Shown: positions 1 through 7,994, counted from the stretch's first letter. The stretch is 40,756 bases of DNA from Streptomyces europaeiscabiei (GCF_001550375.1 NZ_LRTR01000800.1:1-40756); one strand, 5' to 3'. Notes: a model not told the origin generated them from the sequence alone. Numbers and translations are program-made.

Positions 1-234
1 CGGCCGTGAGCCACTCGGGCCTCCGCCCGCCCGCCCGCCCGGCCGGTCGCAGCACGCCACCCAGCCCGACGAGCACCACGCCCAGGCTCTGCCAGACGCG
101 GCCCGCCGTCGCCAGGACGCTCGTCCCGTCGAAGCCCGCGGGGACAGAACGTCGATGACGGCTGCGGCGACCAAAAGACCGACGGTGAGGCCGCGGGCGC
201 AACCCGGAGCTGAAACGGTCGTCCTGCCGATCAC
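1..234 (-). pseudogene. Possible membrane-protein fragment, frameshifted
   Basis: On the minus strand a GTG at 234 opens a frame with a hydrophobic stretch reading LTVGLLVAAAVIDVL. A second frame, from about 145 to the window edge, continues with GFDGTSVLATAGRVWQSLG followed by VVLVGLGGVL, another hydrophobic helix. The pieces join well if one frameshift near 140-150 is allowed. I do not recognise the family. The composition would fit the N-terminal membrane part of a sensor kinase or another integral membrane protein. It diverges from the ABC operon. It could also be chance in very GC-rich DNA. Confidence 0.22.
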
Positions 235-260
235 TGGGGGCCGGACCCGGCAGCGGGATC

Positions 261-315
261 GGCCGAACGGCCGAGGGACCCGGCGGGTCCGGCCCGCGAT
301 CCTGACCGTTCGGCC
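261..315. promoter_or_regulatory. Nested inverted repeats in the leader of the ABC operon
   Basis: GGCCGAACGG (261-270) and CCGTTCGGCC (306-315) are perfect 10-base inverted copies. Between them lies a second hairpin, GGACCC-GGC-GGGTCC (276-290). The structure ends about 70 bases before the first gene. It may be a terminator for something on the minus strand, a regulatory hairpin in the leader, or a binding site. The sequence shows the symmetry only; function is inferred. Confidence 0.4.
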
Positions 316-383
316 GAGGCGCGCGCCCTGGCCTGCGGGCGAGGGTGGAGCTGCATCCTCACCACGGACACAAGGAGTACGCG

Positions 384-755
384 ATGCAGCGCAACAAGTT
401 TCTCGTCGGCGTCGGCGGCGGTGTGACCGCAGTGGTCGCGTTGGGCGGACTCGGCACGTACCTGCTGGCCGGTACGGAGTCGACCAGCCGTCTGGACGAG
501 TACAGCACGGCATCGGTGGACGGTCACAAGGCGCTCTCGGCGAACATCGTCGCGGGCCGCACCGAGAGCAAGTACCACCCGCTGCCCTGGGTCGGCGACA
601 AGCTCTCCGACGTCACCTGCCCGGCCGGTCTCAAGGCCGTGACCGGAGCCACCCTCACCTGCACCGGCAAGAACAGCGACGGCGCGACCGTCAAGATCCC
701 CGTCCGTGTGACCAAGGCCGACGCCAAGAGCGTCACCTGGAAGTTCGAGCGCTGA
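384..755 (+). CDS. Membrane-anchored DUF4333-like protein
   Basis: This 123-residue protein has one N-terminal hydrophobic segment (about residues 5-28, VGVGGGVTAVVALGGLGTYL) and then an extracytoplasmic domain. The domain has a paired-cysteine pattern (VTCPAGLKAV ... LTCTGKNSDG) and a closing VTVKIPV/VTWKFER beta pattern, as in the small DUF4333-type secreted domains of actinobacteria. The ATG at 384 is chosen over an in-frame upstream ATG at 345 because AAGGAG (372-377) lies just before it. No enzyme motif is visible. Only 19 bases separate it from the ABC ATPase, so it is probably the first gene of that operon and may be an accessory surface component of the transporter. Confidence 0.72.
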   Translation: MQRNKFLVGVGGGVTAVVALGGLGTYLLAGTESTSRLDEYSTASVDGHKALSANIVAGRTESKYHPLPWVGDKLSDVTCPAGLKAVTGATLTCTGKNSDGATVKIPVRVTKADAKSVTWKFER

Positions 756-774
756 GAAGGACCCACAACACACC

Positions 775-1458
775 ATGAGCACCGTTCTGGCCGGACACGG
801 CCTCGTCAAGAAGTACGGCTCCACCACCGCCCTGGCCGGCGTGGATGTCGAGGTCCGCGAGCGCGACTCGCTGGCGATCATGGGGCCGTCGGGGTCGGGC
901 AAGTCGACCCTGCTGCACGCCCTCGCCGGGATCATCCGGCCCGACGGCGGCCAGGTGCTGTTGCGCGGCGAGCGCATCGACAACCTGGGCGAGAACAGGC
1001 TCAGCGCACTGCGCCGCAAGCGGTTCGGGTTCGTGTTCCAGTTCGGCCAGTTGCTGCCGGAGTTGCCGGCGGAGGAGAACGTGGCGCTGTCGCTGATGCT
1101 GGAGGGCGTCCCGCGCAAGGCAGCCGTCGAGCGCGCCCGTCGCTGGTTCGCGCCGCTGGGCCTGGAGGGGTTGGAGCACCGTCGCCCCGGACAGCTCTCC
1201 GGCGGGCAGGCCCAACGGGTCGCCATCGCACGCGCGCTGGTCGTCGAACCGGACGTCGTCTTCGCCGACGAGCCCACCGGTGCCCTGGACCAGCGCACCA
1301 GCACGGAGGTCGTCCAGCTCCTGACGTTCGCGACCCGGAATACGGGCGCCTCCCTGGTGATGGTCACCCACGACGCCGACGTCGCCGCCCACTGCGACCG
1401 GATCCTTCAGGTCCGGGACGGCCGGATCAGCGGCCACAGCCAGTCCATCGTCGCCTGA
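775..1458 (+). CDS. ABC transporter ATP-binding protein (MacB/LolD type)
   Basis: The 227-residue protein is a complete ABC nucleotide-binding domain. Walker A GPSGSGKST is at residues 37-45, the Q-loop glutamine is near 89, the signature LSGGQ is at 141-145, Walker B VVFADEP is at 161-167 followed by the D-loop ALD, and the H-loop is MVTHD near 199. Length and motifs fit the short MacB/LolD-like group, which powers FtsX-type permeases rather than classical importers. The permease follows 43 bases downstream. Such pairs export peptides or antibiotics or act as mechanotransmitters at the membrane. The substrate cannot be read from sequence. Confidence 0.93.
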   Translation: MSTVLAGHGLVKKYGSTTALAGVDVEVRERDSLAIMGPSGSGKSTLLHALAGIIRPDGGQVLLRGERIDNLGENRLSALRRKRFGFVFQFGQLLPELPAEENVALSLMLEGVPRKAAVERARRWFAPLGLEGLEHRRPGQLSGGQAQRVAIARALVVEPDVVFADEPTGALDQRTSTEVVQLLTFATRNTGASLVMVTHDADVAAHCDRILQVRDGRISGHSQSIVA

Positions 1459-1501
1459 GACGCCTCGCGTCGCCCGCGCCCGAAGATCTCCGGAGTACCT
1501 C

Positions 1502-3517
1502 ATGCGTTCCCCCGTCCTGTCCCTGACCTGGCACCTTGCCAGGTCCTCCGGCCGCCGCGGCCTGCAGTCCCAGCTGCTCGCGGCCGGGGCCGCCGCTGTC
1601 GGCTCGTTCCTCCTGCTGCTGATGATCGCCGCCGCTCTCGGCGCCGGCGCCCGCGCCGACCACACCACGTGGCGCACCCCCGACGCCGTACCGGCGAAGC
1701 GGGCGACGGCTGTCCAGGCCACGACCACGACGTACGTACGCCATGAACCGGTCACCGTCGTGAACCTGGCCCACCTGCCCGGCCGCGGGACGACTCCCGC
1801 GCCGCCCGGCCTGACCGGCTTCCCGAAGCAGGACGAGGTATATGTCTCGCCCGCCCTGGCCGCGCTGTTGCACAAGCTCCCCTCCGGCCAACTCGCCGAC
1901 CGCTTCCCGAAGACGAAGTCCTACGGCACGATCGGCGCCGCCGGTCTCGCCTCCCCCGACGAGCTGGTTGCGGTGGTCGGACGAGCGCCCGGCGACCCGG
2001 CCGTCTCCAGGACTGCCGGGGAGCAGAGCTACTACGACGAGGGGATGAGCGAGCGGGCACCGGTCTCCGGGTTCGCCGGCACCAAGGAGAGCGTGTTCAC
2101 CGGCTTCGACCGGGGGACCGTGCTGCTGGGTGTGGTCCTTCTCGTCGTGCCGGTCGTCGTGCTGGCCTCGGCCGCGGGAAGGCTGGGCGCGGCCCGGCGC
2201 GAGCAGCGGCTCGCCGCACTGCGGCTGGCCGGGGCGACTCCACGACAGATCCTCGCCATGACCGCCGTCGAGGCGGCGGGAGTCGGTGCGGCCGGTGCCC
2301 TGGCGGGCGTGCTCGCCTACACAGCACTGTTGCCCGCACTCGCCGAGCTGCCGTACGGCGTCGGCACCTGGTACACCGGTCAGCTGTGGGTGGGACTGCC
2401 GTGGCTCGCGGCGGTGGCGCTGGGCATCACCGCGCTGATCACCGTCAGCGCGGTGACCACGCTGCGCGAGGTGGCCACCTCGCCTCTGGGCGTGGCCCAG
2501 CAGTCCAACCCGCGCCGCACCCGCGCGATCCGCCTGGTGCTGTTCGTCGCGGTCCTGGGCTACATCTGGGCCAGCACGGGCGACGGCGGCCAGCTCAAGC
2601 CCCGGCAGCTGATCGCCATGCTGGTGCTCTTCTACGGCGCGTTCTGGCTGCTGGGTCCCTGGGTCGTGGACCGGCTGGGCCGGATCGTGGGCCGCCGCGC
2701 CAACCGCCCGGCCACGCTGCTGGCCGCGCGCCGGCTCAGCGACGATCCGCGCGGGGCCTGGCGGACCGTCAGCGGCCTGGTGCTCGCGGGGTTCGTGGCC
2801 GGGTTCTTCTCCGTCAGCTCGCTGCATTTCGAGGGCCCGGGCCACGAGGGCCAAGTGGCGGTGATCACCGCGAACGCCGCCGACGCCCGACACGCCGCCA
2901 CCGAGGCCCGAACGGCGCTGCACCGGGCGGGTGTCACGGCGACCGTCGGCGTCACGAGCGAGGACGACTACGACAGCCTGCTGGGCGGTGCCATCGGCGT
3001 GATCACCCACGTCTCCGGCGGGCAGGAGGACATCGACACTGCTGTCACCGCCCTGACGCCAGTGGGGTCGGGCAGGTATCCGTTCACACAGGAGTACGTG
3101 TCGGCGCCGGACGACACGGTCATCGCCCGCATTGCCACCGTCAGCACCACCACCCTGGTGCTGGGCTTCCTCGTCGCAGCCGCCTCCGCCGGCCTCACGG
3201 CGGCCGCGAACGTCCTCGACCGGCGCCGGGTGTACGGCCTGCTGCGGCTGGCCGGCACCCCGCTGAAGGTGCTGGACCGGGCCCGAGTCCGCGAGACCGT
3301 CATCCCGTTGGCCGTCCTGGCCGGTGGCACCACCGCGATGGGCGTCTTCGGCGCCATGCAGCTCAACAAGGCGGCAGGCACCACGATCGACACCTCCGGT
3401 GTCGTGCAACTGGTGCTCTGCTTGGCCGCCGGCGCGCTCGCCATGTTCGCCGCGATCGCCGGCAGCAGGCCGCTGCTGCGGAAGGTGACGGCGGGCCCGG
3501 CGCAGACGGCGGACTGA
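1502..3517 (+). CDS. FtsX-like ABC transporter permease
   Basis: This 671-residue integral membrane protein has an N-terminal helix (about residues 28-50) and a long extracytoplasmic region. FtsX-like helix groups begin near residues 200 and 530, each followed by a cytoplasmic coupling loop of the type LAALRLAGATPRQI and YGLLRLAGTPLKVL. The duplicated arrangement is that of single-chain permeases working with MacB-like ATPases, common in Streptomyces next to two-component systems. GGAG at 1490-1493 precedes the ATG. Together with the upstream ATPase it should form the transporter. The role may be drug or peptide efflux, but the substrate is unknown. Confidence 0.9.
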   Translation: MRSPVLSLTWHLARSSGRRGLQSQLLAAGAAAVGSFLLLLMIAAALGAGARADHTTWRTPDAVPAKRATAVQATTTTYVRHEPVTVVNLAHLPGRGTTPAPPGLTGFPKQDEVYVSPALAALLHKLPSGQLADRFPKTKSYGTIGAAGLASPDELVAVVGRAPGDPAVSRTAGEQSYYDEGMSERAPVSGFAGTKESVFTGFDRGTVLLGVVLLVVPVVVLASAAGRLGAARREQRLAALRLAGATPRQILAMTAVEAAGVGAAGALAGVLAYTALLPALAELPYGVGTWYTGQLWVGLPWLAAVALGITALITVSAVTTLREVATSPLGVAQQSNPRRTRAIRLVLFVAVLGYIWASTGDGGQLKPRQLIAMLVLFYGAFWLLGPWVVDRLGRIVGRRANRPATLLAARRLSDDPRGAWRTVSGLVLAGFVAGFFSVSSLHFEGPGHEGQVAVITANAADARHAATEARTALHRAGVTATVGVTSEDDYDSLLGGAIGVITHVSGGQEDIDTAVTALTPVGSGRYPFTQEYVSAPDDTVIARIATVSTTTLVLGFLVAAASAGLTAAANVLDRRRVYGLLRLAGTPLKVLDRARVRETVIPLAVLAGGTTAMGVFGAMQLNKAAGTTIDTSGVVQLVLCLAAGALAMFAAIAGSRPLLRKVTAGPAQTAD

Positions 3518-3595
3518 GGCCGTACCGACGGTCGCACGCCCTCGTCATGTCTTCCGCGGTCCTCCCGGAGGGCCGCTGGCCTCCAGCCCGGTGTG

Positions 3596-4103
3596 CCGTT
3601 CGGGCATGAAGAGTTCGCCGACCTTTGTCCCGCTGATGGGCGGCCCGGGTTCTCGTCGGCGCCGCAGTCGGAGCTGGTCTCGGTGCTGTAGTTCGCCGAG
3701 GACCTGTCGGACCGGGCAGCCGCGCAGGGGGTGCGCAGTCGGATCGACTGGAGGTGCGCCCTGGGCCTGGAGTTGGAGGACACCGGGTACGACCACTGGC
3801 TCCTGCGCGACCTTCCGTGCCCGCCTGATCGAAGGCGACGAGGCGGACCGGATGCACGCGTGATGGCCCACCGACGCGACGTATGTGCTGGCCGCGGTGC
3901 GGCGGCTGAGTCGTCCGGAGTCGGCCGGAGAGACTGCGCGGGCCGCCCTGGAGGAACTGGCCGAGAGCGCGCGGGCGGCAACGTTCGGACGGAGTGGGAG
4001 AAGGCGCTGGCCGTGCTGTGGTCTCTCGGCACGCCCGGCCCGGCTGCGGGTTCTTCCCCGGGTGGAGATCCTGCGACAGGTGGTGGGTTCACCACTATGG
4101 CAT
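3596..4103 (+). pseudogene. IS1182-family transposase relic
   Basis: Three frames together spell a decayed IS1182-type transposase. The first reads EEFADLCPADGRPGF, an in-frame TAG at 3689-3691, then FAEDLSDRAAAQGVRSRIDW and LGLELEDTGYDH. A frameshift near 3811 leads to FRARLIEGDEADR, then a gap, then TDATYVLAAVRRLSR and ARAALEELAE. A last scrap near 4045-4103 reads LRVLPRVEILRQV. These segments occur in this order in intact IS1182 transposases. The catalytic C-terminal part is missing. The element abuts a sugar-permease scrap, so it marks an old insertion or deletion point. Confidence 0.72.
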
Positions 4104-4310
4104 CTTCACGTTCATCTCGACCTGGAACAACTCCCTTTGCCCGTTCCTGGTGACCACGGATCCGGGTGGCATGACGCTCCCAGTGGGCTTGGTCAACGTC
4201 CAGACGTCCTACGGCCTGCGCTACGAGCAGATGATGGCGTCGGTCGTCATCGCGAGCCTGCCACGTGTGATCGTCTTTGCGCTGTTCCGCAGATCGTGCG
4301 GGGGTGGCGC
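4099..4310 (+). pseudogene. C-terminal scrap of a MalG-type sugar ABC permease
   Basis: One frame reads GIFTFISTWNNSLCPFLVTT, then GGMTLPVGLVNVQTSYG and MMASVVIASLPRVIVFALF. This is the last third of a MalG-like carbohydrate permease, where families show 'FTFIGAWNEFLWPLLVT', 'LPVGLA' and 'IATLPVLIVFLLFQRY'. The EAA motif and all upstream helices are absent. It directly follows the IS1182 relic and lies about 530 bases before a secreted arabinanase, so it may be left over from an oligosaccharide uptake operon that served the enzyme. That link is inference. Confidence 0.68.
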
Positions 4311-4692
4311 ATACGGGTTTGGCGGGGCAATGAGGTGCGGGCTGCTGGGGCGCCATGTGCCAGGGGACCCGCATGCCAGAGGGCGTTGGCGCGGAGCACG
4401 GTTGAGCGCGACGGGAGAACCTGACCGGCGCAGCCTGCCGAAATGCGCAGCAGCCGTGCTGGAGTGCCGAGAGCTGGGGACCAGCGCCCAAACGGTGAGG
4501 TCGTGCACGGGGCCGCAGCGGGTGTCATGGTTCCGGTGCGACGGCGGCCCGAGGAGACCGCGTTGCTGAGGGGGCCCGCCTCTGTATCCCGGCAACGTCC
4601 ATGAGCCGACGTGTGGTGGGCGCCGTCGGGGGGTGTGCGCCAGGTGAGTTGGCGAACGTGATTCGACGACCGTCGTGATGGGAGTTGCTGCG
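4311..4692. other. Gene-free stretch before the arabinanase
   Basis: Open frames here have no recognisable product and no supported start. The DNA is still very GC-rich, so long open frames are expected by chance. It most likely continues the decayed region that begins with the transposase and permease scraps. Confidence 0.4.
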
Positions 4693-4699
4693 CGAACCG

Positions 4700-4728
4700 T
4701 TGACGCGCAAGGGGTTCGATTCTACGTT
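4700..4728 (+). promoter_or_regulatory. Candidate housekeeping-type promoter of the arabinanase gene
   Basis: TTGACG (4700-4705) and TACGTT (4723-4728) are separated by 17 bases, a good match to the principal Streptomyces sigma consensus. An inverted repeat CGAACC (4693-4698) / GGTTCG (4713-4718) overlaps the -35 region, and TTCGAA sits just downstream at 4732-4737. A repressor bound there would block the polymerase. The predicted start point leaves a leader of roughly 105 bases. Confidence 0.5.
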
Positions 4729-4841
4729 CCGTTCGAAGTCGTGATCTCCGTTCGCGAGACCGAACCCTCTGAAGCCGCCCGGGTTGAACGCTCCGGCAGC
4801 CGAACACGTCCCAACAGGTCCGCCACCCAAGGAGGATCCGT

Positions 4842-5840
4842 GTGAGCCGCACCTCCCGCAAAGTCGCGTGCAGAACCACCCGCAGAACCGCTCTCCTCGC
4901 CGTCCCCGTGGCGATTTTGCTCGCACTCGTCCCGAGCTCGGCGTCCGCGTATCCGAACCCGGGCACCGTCACCGGCTCGGTGGTGGTCCATGATCCGACG
5001 ATGATCCGTACATCGGCGGGCCAGTACCTGCTCTACGCCACCGGCGGCGGCATCAGCAACCGCACCTCCACCAACCGCACCGCGTTCAGCGGCGGCGCGG
5101 ACGCCTTCTCCGGCAGGCCGAGCTGGTGGCGCAGCTACTCCTCCGTGCCGGAGGCCTGGGCACCGGACATCTCGTACCACGGCGGCAAGTACCTGATGTA
5201 CTACTCCGTCTCGTCCTTCGGCTCGCAGAACTCGGCCGTCGGGCTGGCGACGTCGACGACCGGCCGGCCGGGCAGCTGGACCGACCAAGGCATCGTCTAC
5301 ACGTCGAGCTCGTCGAACGACTACAACGCCATCGATCCGAACCTCTTCGTGAACGACGACGGCAAGTGGTGGCTGTCCTTCGGCAGTTGGTGGAGCGGGA
5401 TCAAGATGATCCAGATCAACCCGTCGACCGGGAAGCCGCTCTCGTCCAACACCACCCGCTACTCGCTCGCCTCCCGCCCCACCGGCAGTAAGGCCGTCGA
5501 GGCCCCGTACATCGTCAAACGGAACGGCTACTACTACCTGTTCGCCTCGTACGACACCTGCTGCGCAGGTACCAGCTCCACGTACAAGGTCAAGGTCGGC
5601 CGGGCCACCGGCATCACCGGCCCGTACTACGACAGGAACGGCGTCGCCATGATGAACAACGGCGGTACACCCGTGCTGGAGTCGCACGGCCGGTACATCG
5701 GTCCTGGCGGGCAGTCGATCATGAGCGACACGAGCGGCGACCTGATCGTCTACCACTACTACGACGGCCAGGCCAACGGCACTCCGAAGCTCGGCATCAA
5801 CCTTCTGGACTGGAGCAGCGGATGGCCCGTCGCCTACTGA
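4842..5840 (+). CDS. Secreted GH43 endo-1,5-alpha-L-arabinanase
   Basis: The 332-residue protein starts at a GTG behind AAGGAGG (4829-4835). A Sec signal peptide with a twin-Arg-rich N-region ends near SASA-YPNP (residue 36). The mature part is a five-bladed GH43 propeller. It shows the catalytic-base aspartate in HDPT (D51), APDI (D109), the pKa-modulating aspartate in NAIDPN (D155), and the acid glutamate in KAVEAPY (E210). Further signatures are GRYIGPGGQS, the YHYYD strand and the closing LGIN...GWP. These match extracellular arabinanases that cut alpha-1,5 arabinan, the pectin side chain. It has no carbohydrate-binding module. It probably works with the PL4 lyase farther right in the window. 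Confidence 0.9.
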   Translation: MSRTSRKVACRTTRRTALLAVPVAILLALVPSSASAYPNPGTVTGSVVVHDPTMIRTSAGQYLLYATGGGISNRTSTNRTAFSGGADAFSGRPSWWRSYSSVPEAWAPDISYHGGKYLMYYSVSSFGSQNSAVGLATSTTGRPGSWTDQGIVYTSSSSNDYNAIDPNLFVNDDGKWWLSFGSWWSGIKMIQINPSTGKPLSSNTTRYSLASRPTGSKAVEAPYIVKRNGYYYLFASYDTCCAGTSSTYKVKVGRATGITGPYYDRNGVAMMNNGGTPVLESHGRYIGPGGQSIMSDTSGDLIVYHYYDGQANGTPKLGINLLDWSSGWPVAY

Positions 5841-6054
5841 CATGAGGATGTGACGTGGTGACGCTGCTGGTGGCTCTGGCCTCGGCATACGTCGCGGAGT
5901 GAGCGAACGCCCCGAGCGAGGTGAAGGCACACAGCACCTGGCGGGCCGCCGTGCTGGACGCGCCACCGTACGACGGGCCCGCGCGCGTGGACGACCCTGG
6001 AACGCCGGCACCAGGTCCACGGCCTACTCTCGGTGCGCCGGCCTCTGGCGAGGC

Positions 6055-6175
6055 GGCGCGATTCGACCACCCCCTGGTCCGCGCCGCGATCGCCGAGACT
6101 GTCGTCGGACCGGTGCGGCTGGCCGCCGGACACGCGCGGGCGGCCGAACTGCTGCAGGGCGAACTCCGCCATTGA
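6055..6175 (+). pseudogene. Scrap of a LuxR-type (LAL) regulator ATPase domain
   Basis: The frame ending at TGA 6173-6175 contains RFDHPLVRAAIAETVVGPVR and AAGHARAAELLQ. This pattern is typical of the region after the ATPase core in large LuxR regulators (F-HPLVR-A ... AH-RAAE-L). No Walker motifs or DNA-binding domain remain. It runs straight into the IstB fragment in another frame. The preceding 5841-6054 shows nothing recognisable. Confidence 0.42.
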
Positions 6176-6521
6176 CCCGGCGGCCATCCATACCCTGGCC
6201 TCGTGCGACTGGGTCCGCAAAGGGCTGCCGCTGTGTCTGATCGGCGACTCGGGGGCCGGCAAGTCGCACCTGCTGATCGCGCTGGGTACCGAAGCTGCGA
6301 TGGCCGGCTTCCGGGTCAAGTACGTCCTGGCGACCAAGCTGGTCAACGAGCTGGTCGAGGCCGCCGACGAGAAGCTGCTGACCAAGACGTTCACCGACCC
6401 CCGGCTCTGCGCGGCCACCGTGGACCGCCTCACTTTCGGCGGCAACATTATCGAGACCGGCAGCGACTCCTACCGACTGGCCCAGACCCGGGCTCGGCAG
6501 TATGGCACCAGCAGCAACTGA
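6162..6521 (+). pseudogene. IstB-like transposition ATPase with internal deletion
   Basis: The frame reads NSAIDPAAIHTLASCDWVRK, then Walker A CLIGDSGAGKSHLLIALGTE, LATKLVNELVEAADEKLLTK, and then jumps to TFTDPRLCAATVDRLTFGG and SYRLAQTRAR before a stop. This is IS21-family IstB. The roughly 60 residues that normally lie between 'KLLTKT' and 'WTKTF', including Walker B, are missing, so it cannot be active. The N-terminal 90 or so residues are also lost. No partner istA is visible. The deletion endpoints fall in two similar TKT-coding stretches. Confidence 0.82.
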
Positions 6522-6559
6522 CACCTGCTCTGCAAGCCCTTGGCCACCCTGCCTCGCCA

Positions 6560-6823
6560 TCAGGAAGAGTGGCGGCCTCCCCGCTTCCTCGCCAGGCGGC
6601 GGCGCCCGGCGAGTACCAGTAATGCACAGCCGAGGGCACCGACCATAAGAGCCCCCCACCAGGGCACGTGAGCTGCCCGCAGGAGGCCAGCGACACCGAA
6701 GCTGGTATTCCAGCCGACTTCCGTGACTGCGGAGCCGAACCCCTGCACGAGCAGGATGACGCCGAAGAGCCACAGCGTTCCCTCCCCCGAGGCTTCGGTG
6801 GCCTTCTTCGGTTGCCTCAGCAT
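6560..6823 (-). CDS. Small two-helix membrane protein
   Basis: This 87-residue protein starts at ATG 6823 behind GGGGAGAGG. It has a short charged N-terminus, a first helix (about residues 18-36, LFGVILLVQGFGSAVTEV), a second helix (about 55-73, GALMVGALGCALLVLAG) and an Arg/Lys-rich tail. I do not recognise a named family. It diverges from a TetR gene 108 bases away, with two matching palindromes between them. That is the classic layout for a regulator and its main target, so it is probably the gene controlled by that TetR protein. Confidence 0.68.
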   Translation of the reverse strand: MLRQPKKATEASGEGTLWLFGVILLVQGFGSAVTEVGWNTSFGVAGLLRAAHVPWWGALMVGALGCALLVLAGRRRLARKRGGRHSS

Positions 6824-6857
6824 GTTCGCCTCTCCCCGTGTTCGCCGCCATCGTTCC

Positions 6858-6871
6858 GATGCGTTCGCATC
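6858..6871. promoter_or_regulatory. Candidate TetR operator 1
   Basis: GATGCGTTCGCATC is a perfect inverted repeat with a two-base centre. It has the same outer arms as a second site 38 bases away. It lies 34 bases upstream of the divergent membrane-protein start codon, where it could cover that promoter. Confidence 0.62.
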
Positions 6872-6892
6872 ACATCATGCCCAGGGGCGAGA

Positions 6893-6909
6893 TATGATGC
6901 AACTGCATC
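6893..6909 (+). promoter_or_regulatory. Candidate TetR operator 2 overlapping a -10 element
   Basis: GATGCAACTGCATC (6896-6909) is a perfect inverted repeat of the form GATGC(A/G)NN(T/C)GCATC, shared with operator 1. A TATGAT -10-like hexamer (6893-6898) overlaps its left edge, so bound repressor would shut off the regulator's own promoter. The -35 region is not convincing. Confidence 0.62.
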
Positions 6910-6931
6910 GGAAAATGGAGGGACGCGGAAC

Positions 6932-7603
6932 ATGCCCAAGCAGGTGGACTACGAAGACCGCCGCCGCCAGATCGCCGAGGCAGTCTCTCTGCTCATCTCC
7001 CGTTCCGGCATGGAAGCCGTCAGCCTCCGCGACGTTGCCGCCCAGGCGGATGTGTCCATGGGCGCGGTTCAACGCTGCTTCCGCACCAAGGACGAGATGC
7101 TGCTCTTCGCACTGGAGCACATCTCCCGACGCGTCAGCGAACGCGCCAATACAAAGATCGCTGCATCATCCACGCCTCAGTCGGCTTCAACGCTGCTGAC
7201 GCGCACGCTGTCGGAGATCGCTCTCGTGGAAGAGGAGTCCAGAGCCGAAGCGCATGTCTGGCTCGCCTTTGTCGCGCAAGCCGCAACAAGCGAGCAGCTG
7301 GCCAAAGTCCTGCACGACACCTACGCCAAGCTCCACGATCTGCTCACCTGGCTGATCCGCTTCGGGCAGGACACCAACGAGATGCGCAAAGAGCTCGACC
7401 CCGGACGCGAAGCACATACCCTGCTCGCCCTCGCCGACGGCCTCACCGCCCACGTCCTGGTGGGGCACCACACGCCGGAGTCCGCACTTGCGGTTCTGGA
7501 GCGGCACACATCTCAGCTGGCAACCACCAAGGGTCCTTCCACAGCCTCACCACCGGCGACCGGAGCTGCTACCAAGGCAACCGCCTTCGACGCCGCGAAC
7601 TGA
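6932..7603 (+). CDS. TetR-family transcriptional regulator
   Basis: The protein has 223 residues. Its N-terminal helix-turn-helix is clear (RRRQIAEAVSLLISRSGMEA, VSLRDVAAQADVSMGAVQR, then CFRTKDEML), and the C-terminal ligand domain resembles the TetR_C_6/BetI-like group (HVWLAFVAQAATSEQL, HTLLALADGLTAHVL). The ATG at 6932 follows GGAGGGA. The last 25 residues are Ala/Thr/Pro-rich and probably disordered. Two palindromes in the divergent promoter region suggest that it represses itself and the small membrane protein. The inducer is unknown. Confidence 0.9.
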   Translation: MPKQVDYEDRRRQIAEAVSLLISRSGMEAVSLRDVAAQADVSMGAVQRCFRTKDEMLLFALEHISRRVSERANTKIAASSTPQSASTLLTRTLSEIALVEEESRAEAHVWLAFVAQAATSEQLAKVLHDTYAKLHDLLTWLIRFGQDTNEMRKELDPGREAHTLLALADGLTAHVLVGHHTPESALAVLERHTSQLATTKGPSTASPPATGAATKATAFDAAN

Positions 7604-7692
7604 GGCACCGGTAGGGCCAGTTCAGTCGTTCAAGTGACAGCCGCAGAGATCGACAAGTGGGGCCACGACGGTCGTTCACATGGGGCCACATC

Positions 7693-7857
7693 ATCACTCG
7701 TTCAAAACCACTCTCCACTCACCTCATGGCGGAGGACGTCCGCGGCGTCTGCACGGACGCGACCATCCTGCACCGCCGCAACGTCGTGTTCCACGGCACG
7801 CTCACCGCACTGGACGACGCCGGCGGCTACGACGCCTTCGTGCCGCCCGGGCAATGA
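7693..7857 (+). pseudogene. C-terminal scrap of an ABC-2-type ATPase
   Basis: The frame reads LSTHLMAEDVRGVCTDATIL, then HRRNVVFHGTLTALDDAGGY and a stop. This matches the H-loop region and tail of drug-export ABC ATPases (typically 'SSHLLAEVEALCDRVTVLHRG' and 'VVFDGTLAEL'). Walker A, signature and Walker B are absent. It lies just after the TetR gene, so the regulator may once have controlled a two-part exporter. Confidence 0.6.
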
Positions 7858-7994
7858 GCCGACAGGCTCACGCACGGATGAACCGACACGATCTGGCTGA
7901 CGCGCTTGCCGTCCTGAGCCAGTCCGGGTCAACCGTCGTCCTGGCGGCCGGACCAATGCACGAGCCGTCGTCTGCACTGCGGGGGTGTAGACGA

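Noticed and set aside
231..1367. Long minus-strand open frame opposite the ABC ATPase
   Set aside because: It is a shadow of the plus-strand gene, with Arg/Ser/Pro-rich composition and no motif. The plus strand carries all ABC signatures.
2386..3609. Plus-strand frame of about 400 residues inside the permease
   Set aside because: It is an out-of-frame shadow in GC-rich DNA, dominated by Arg, Gly, Pro and His, and the real frame has clear membrane helices.
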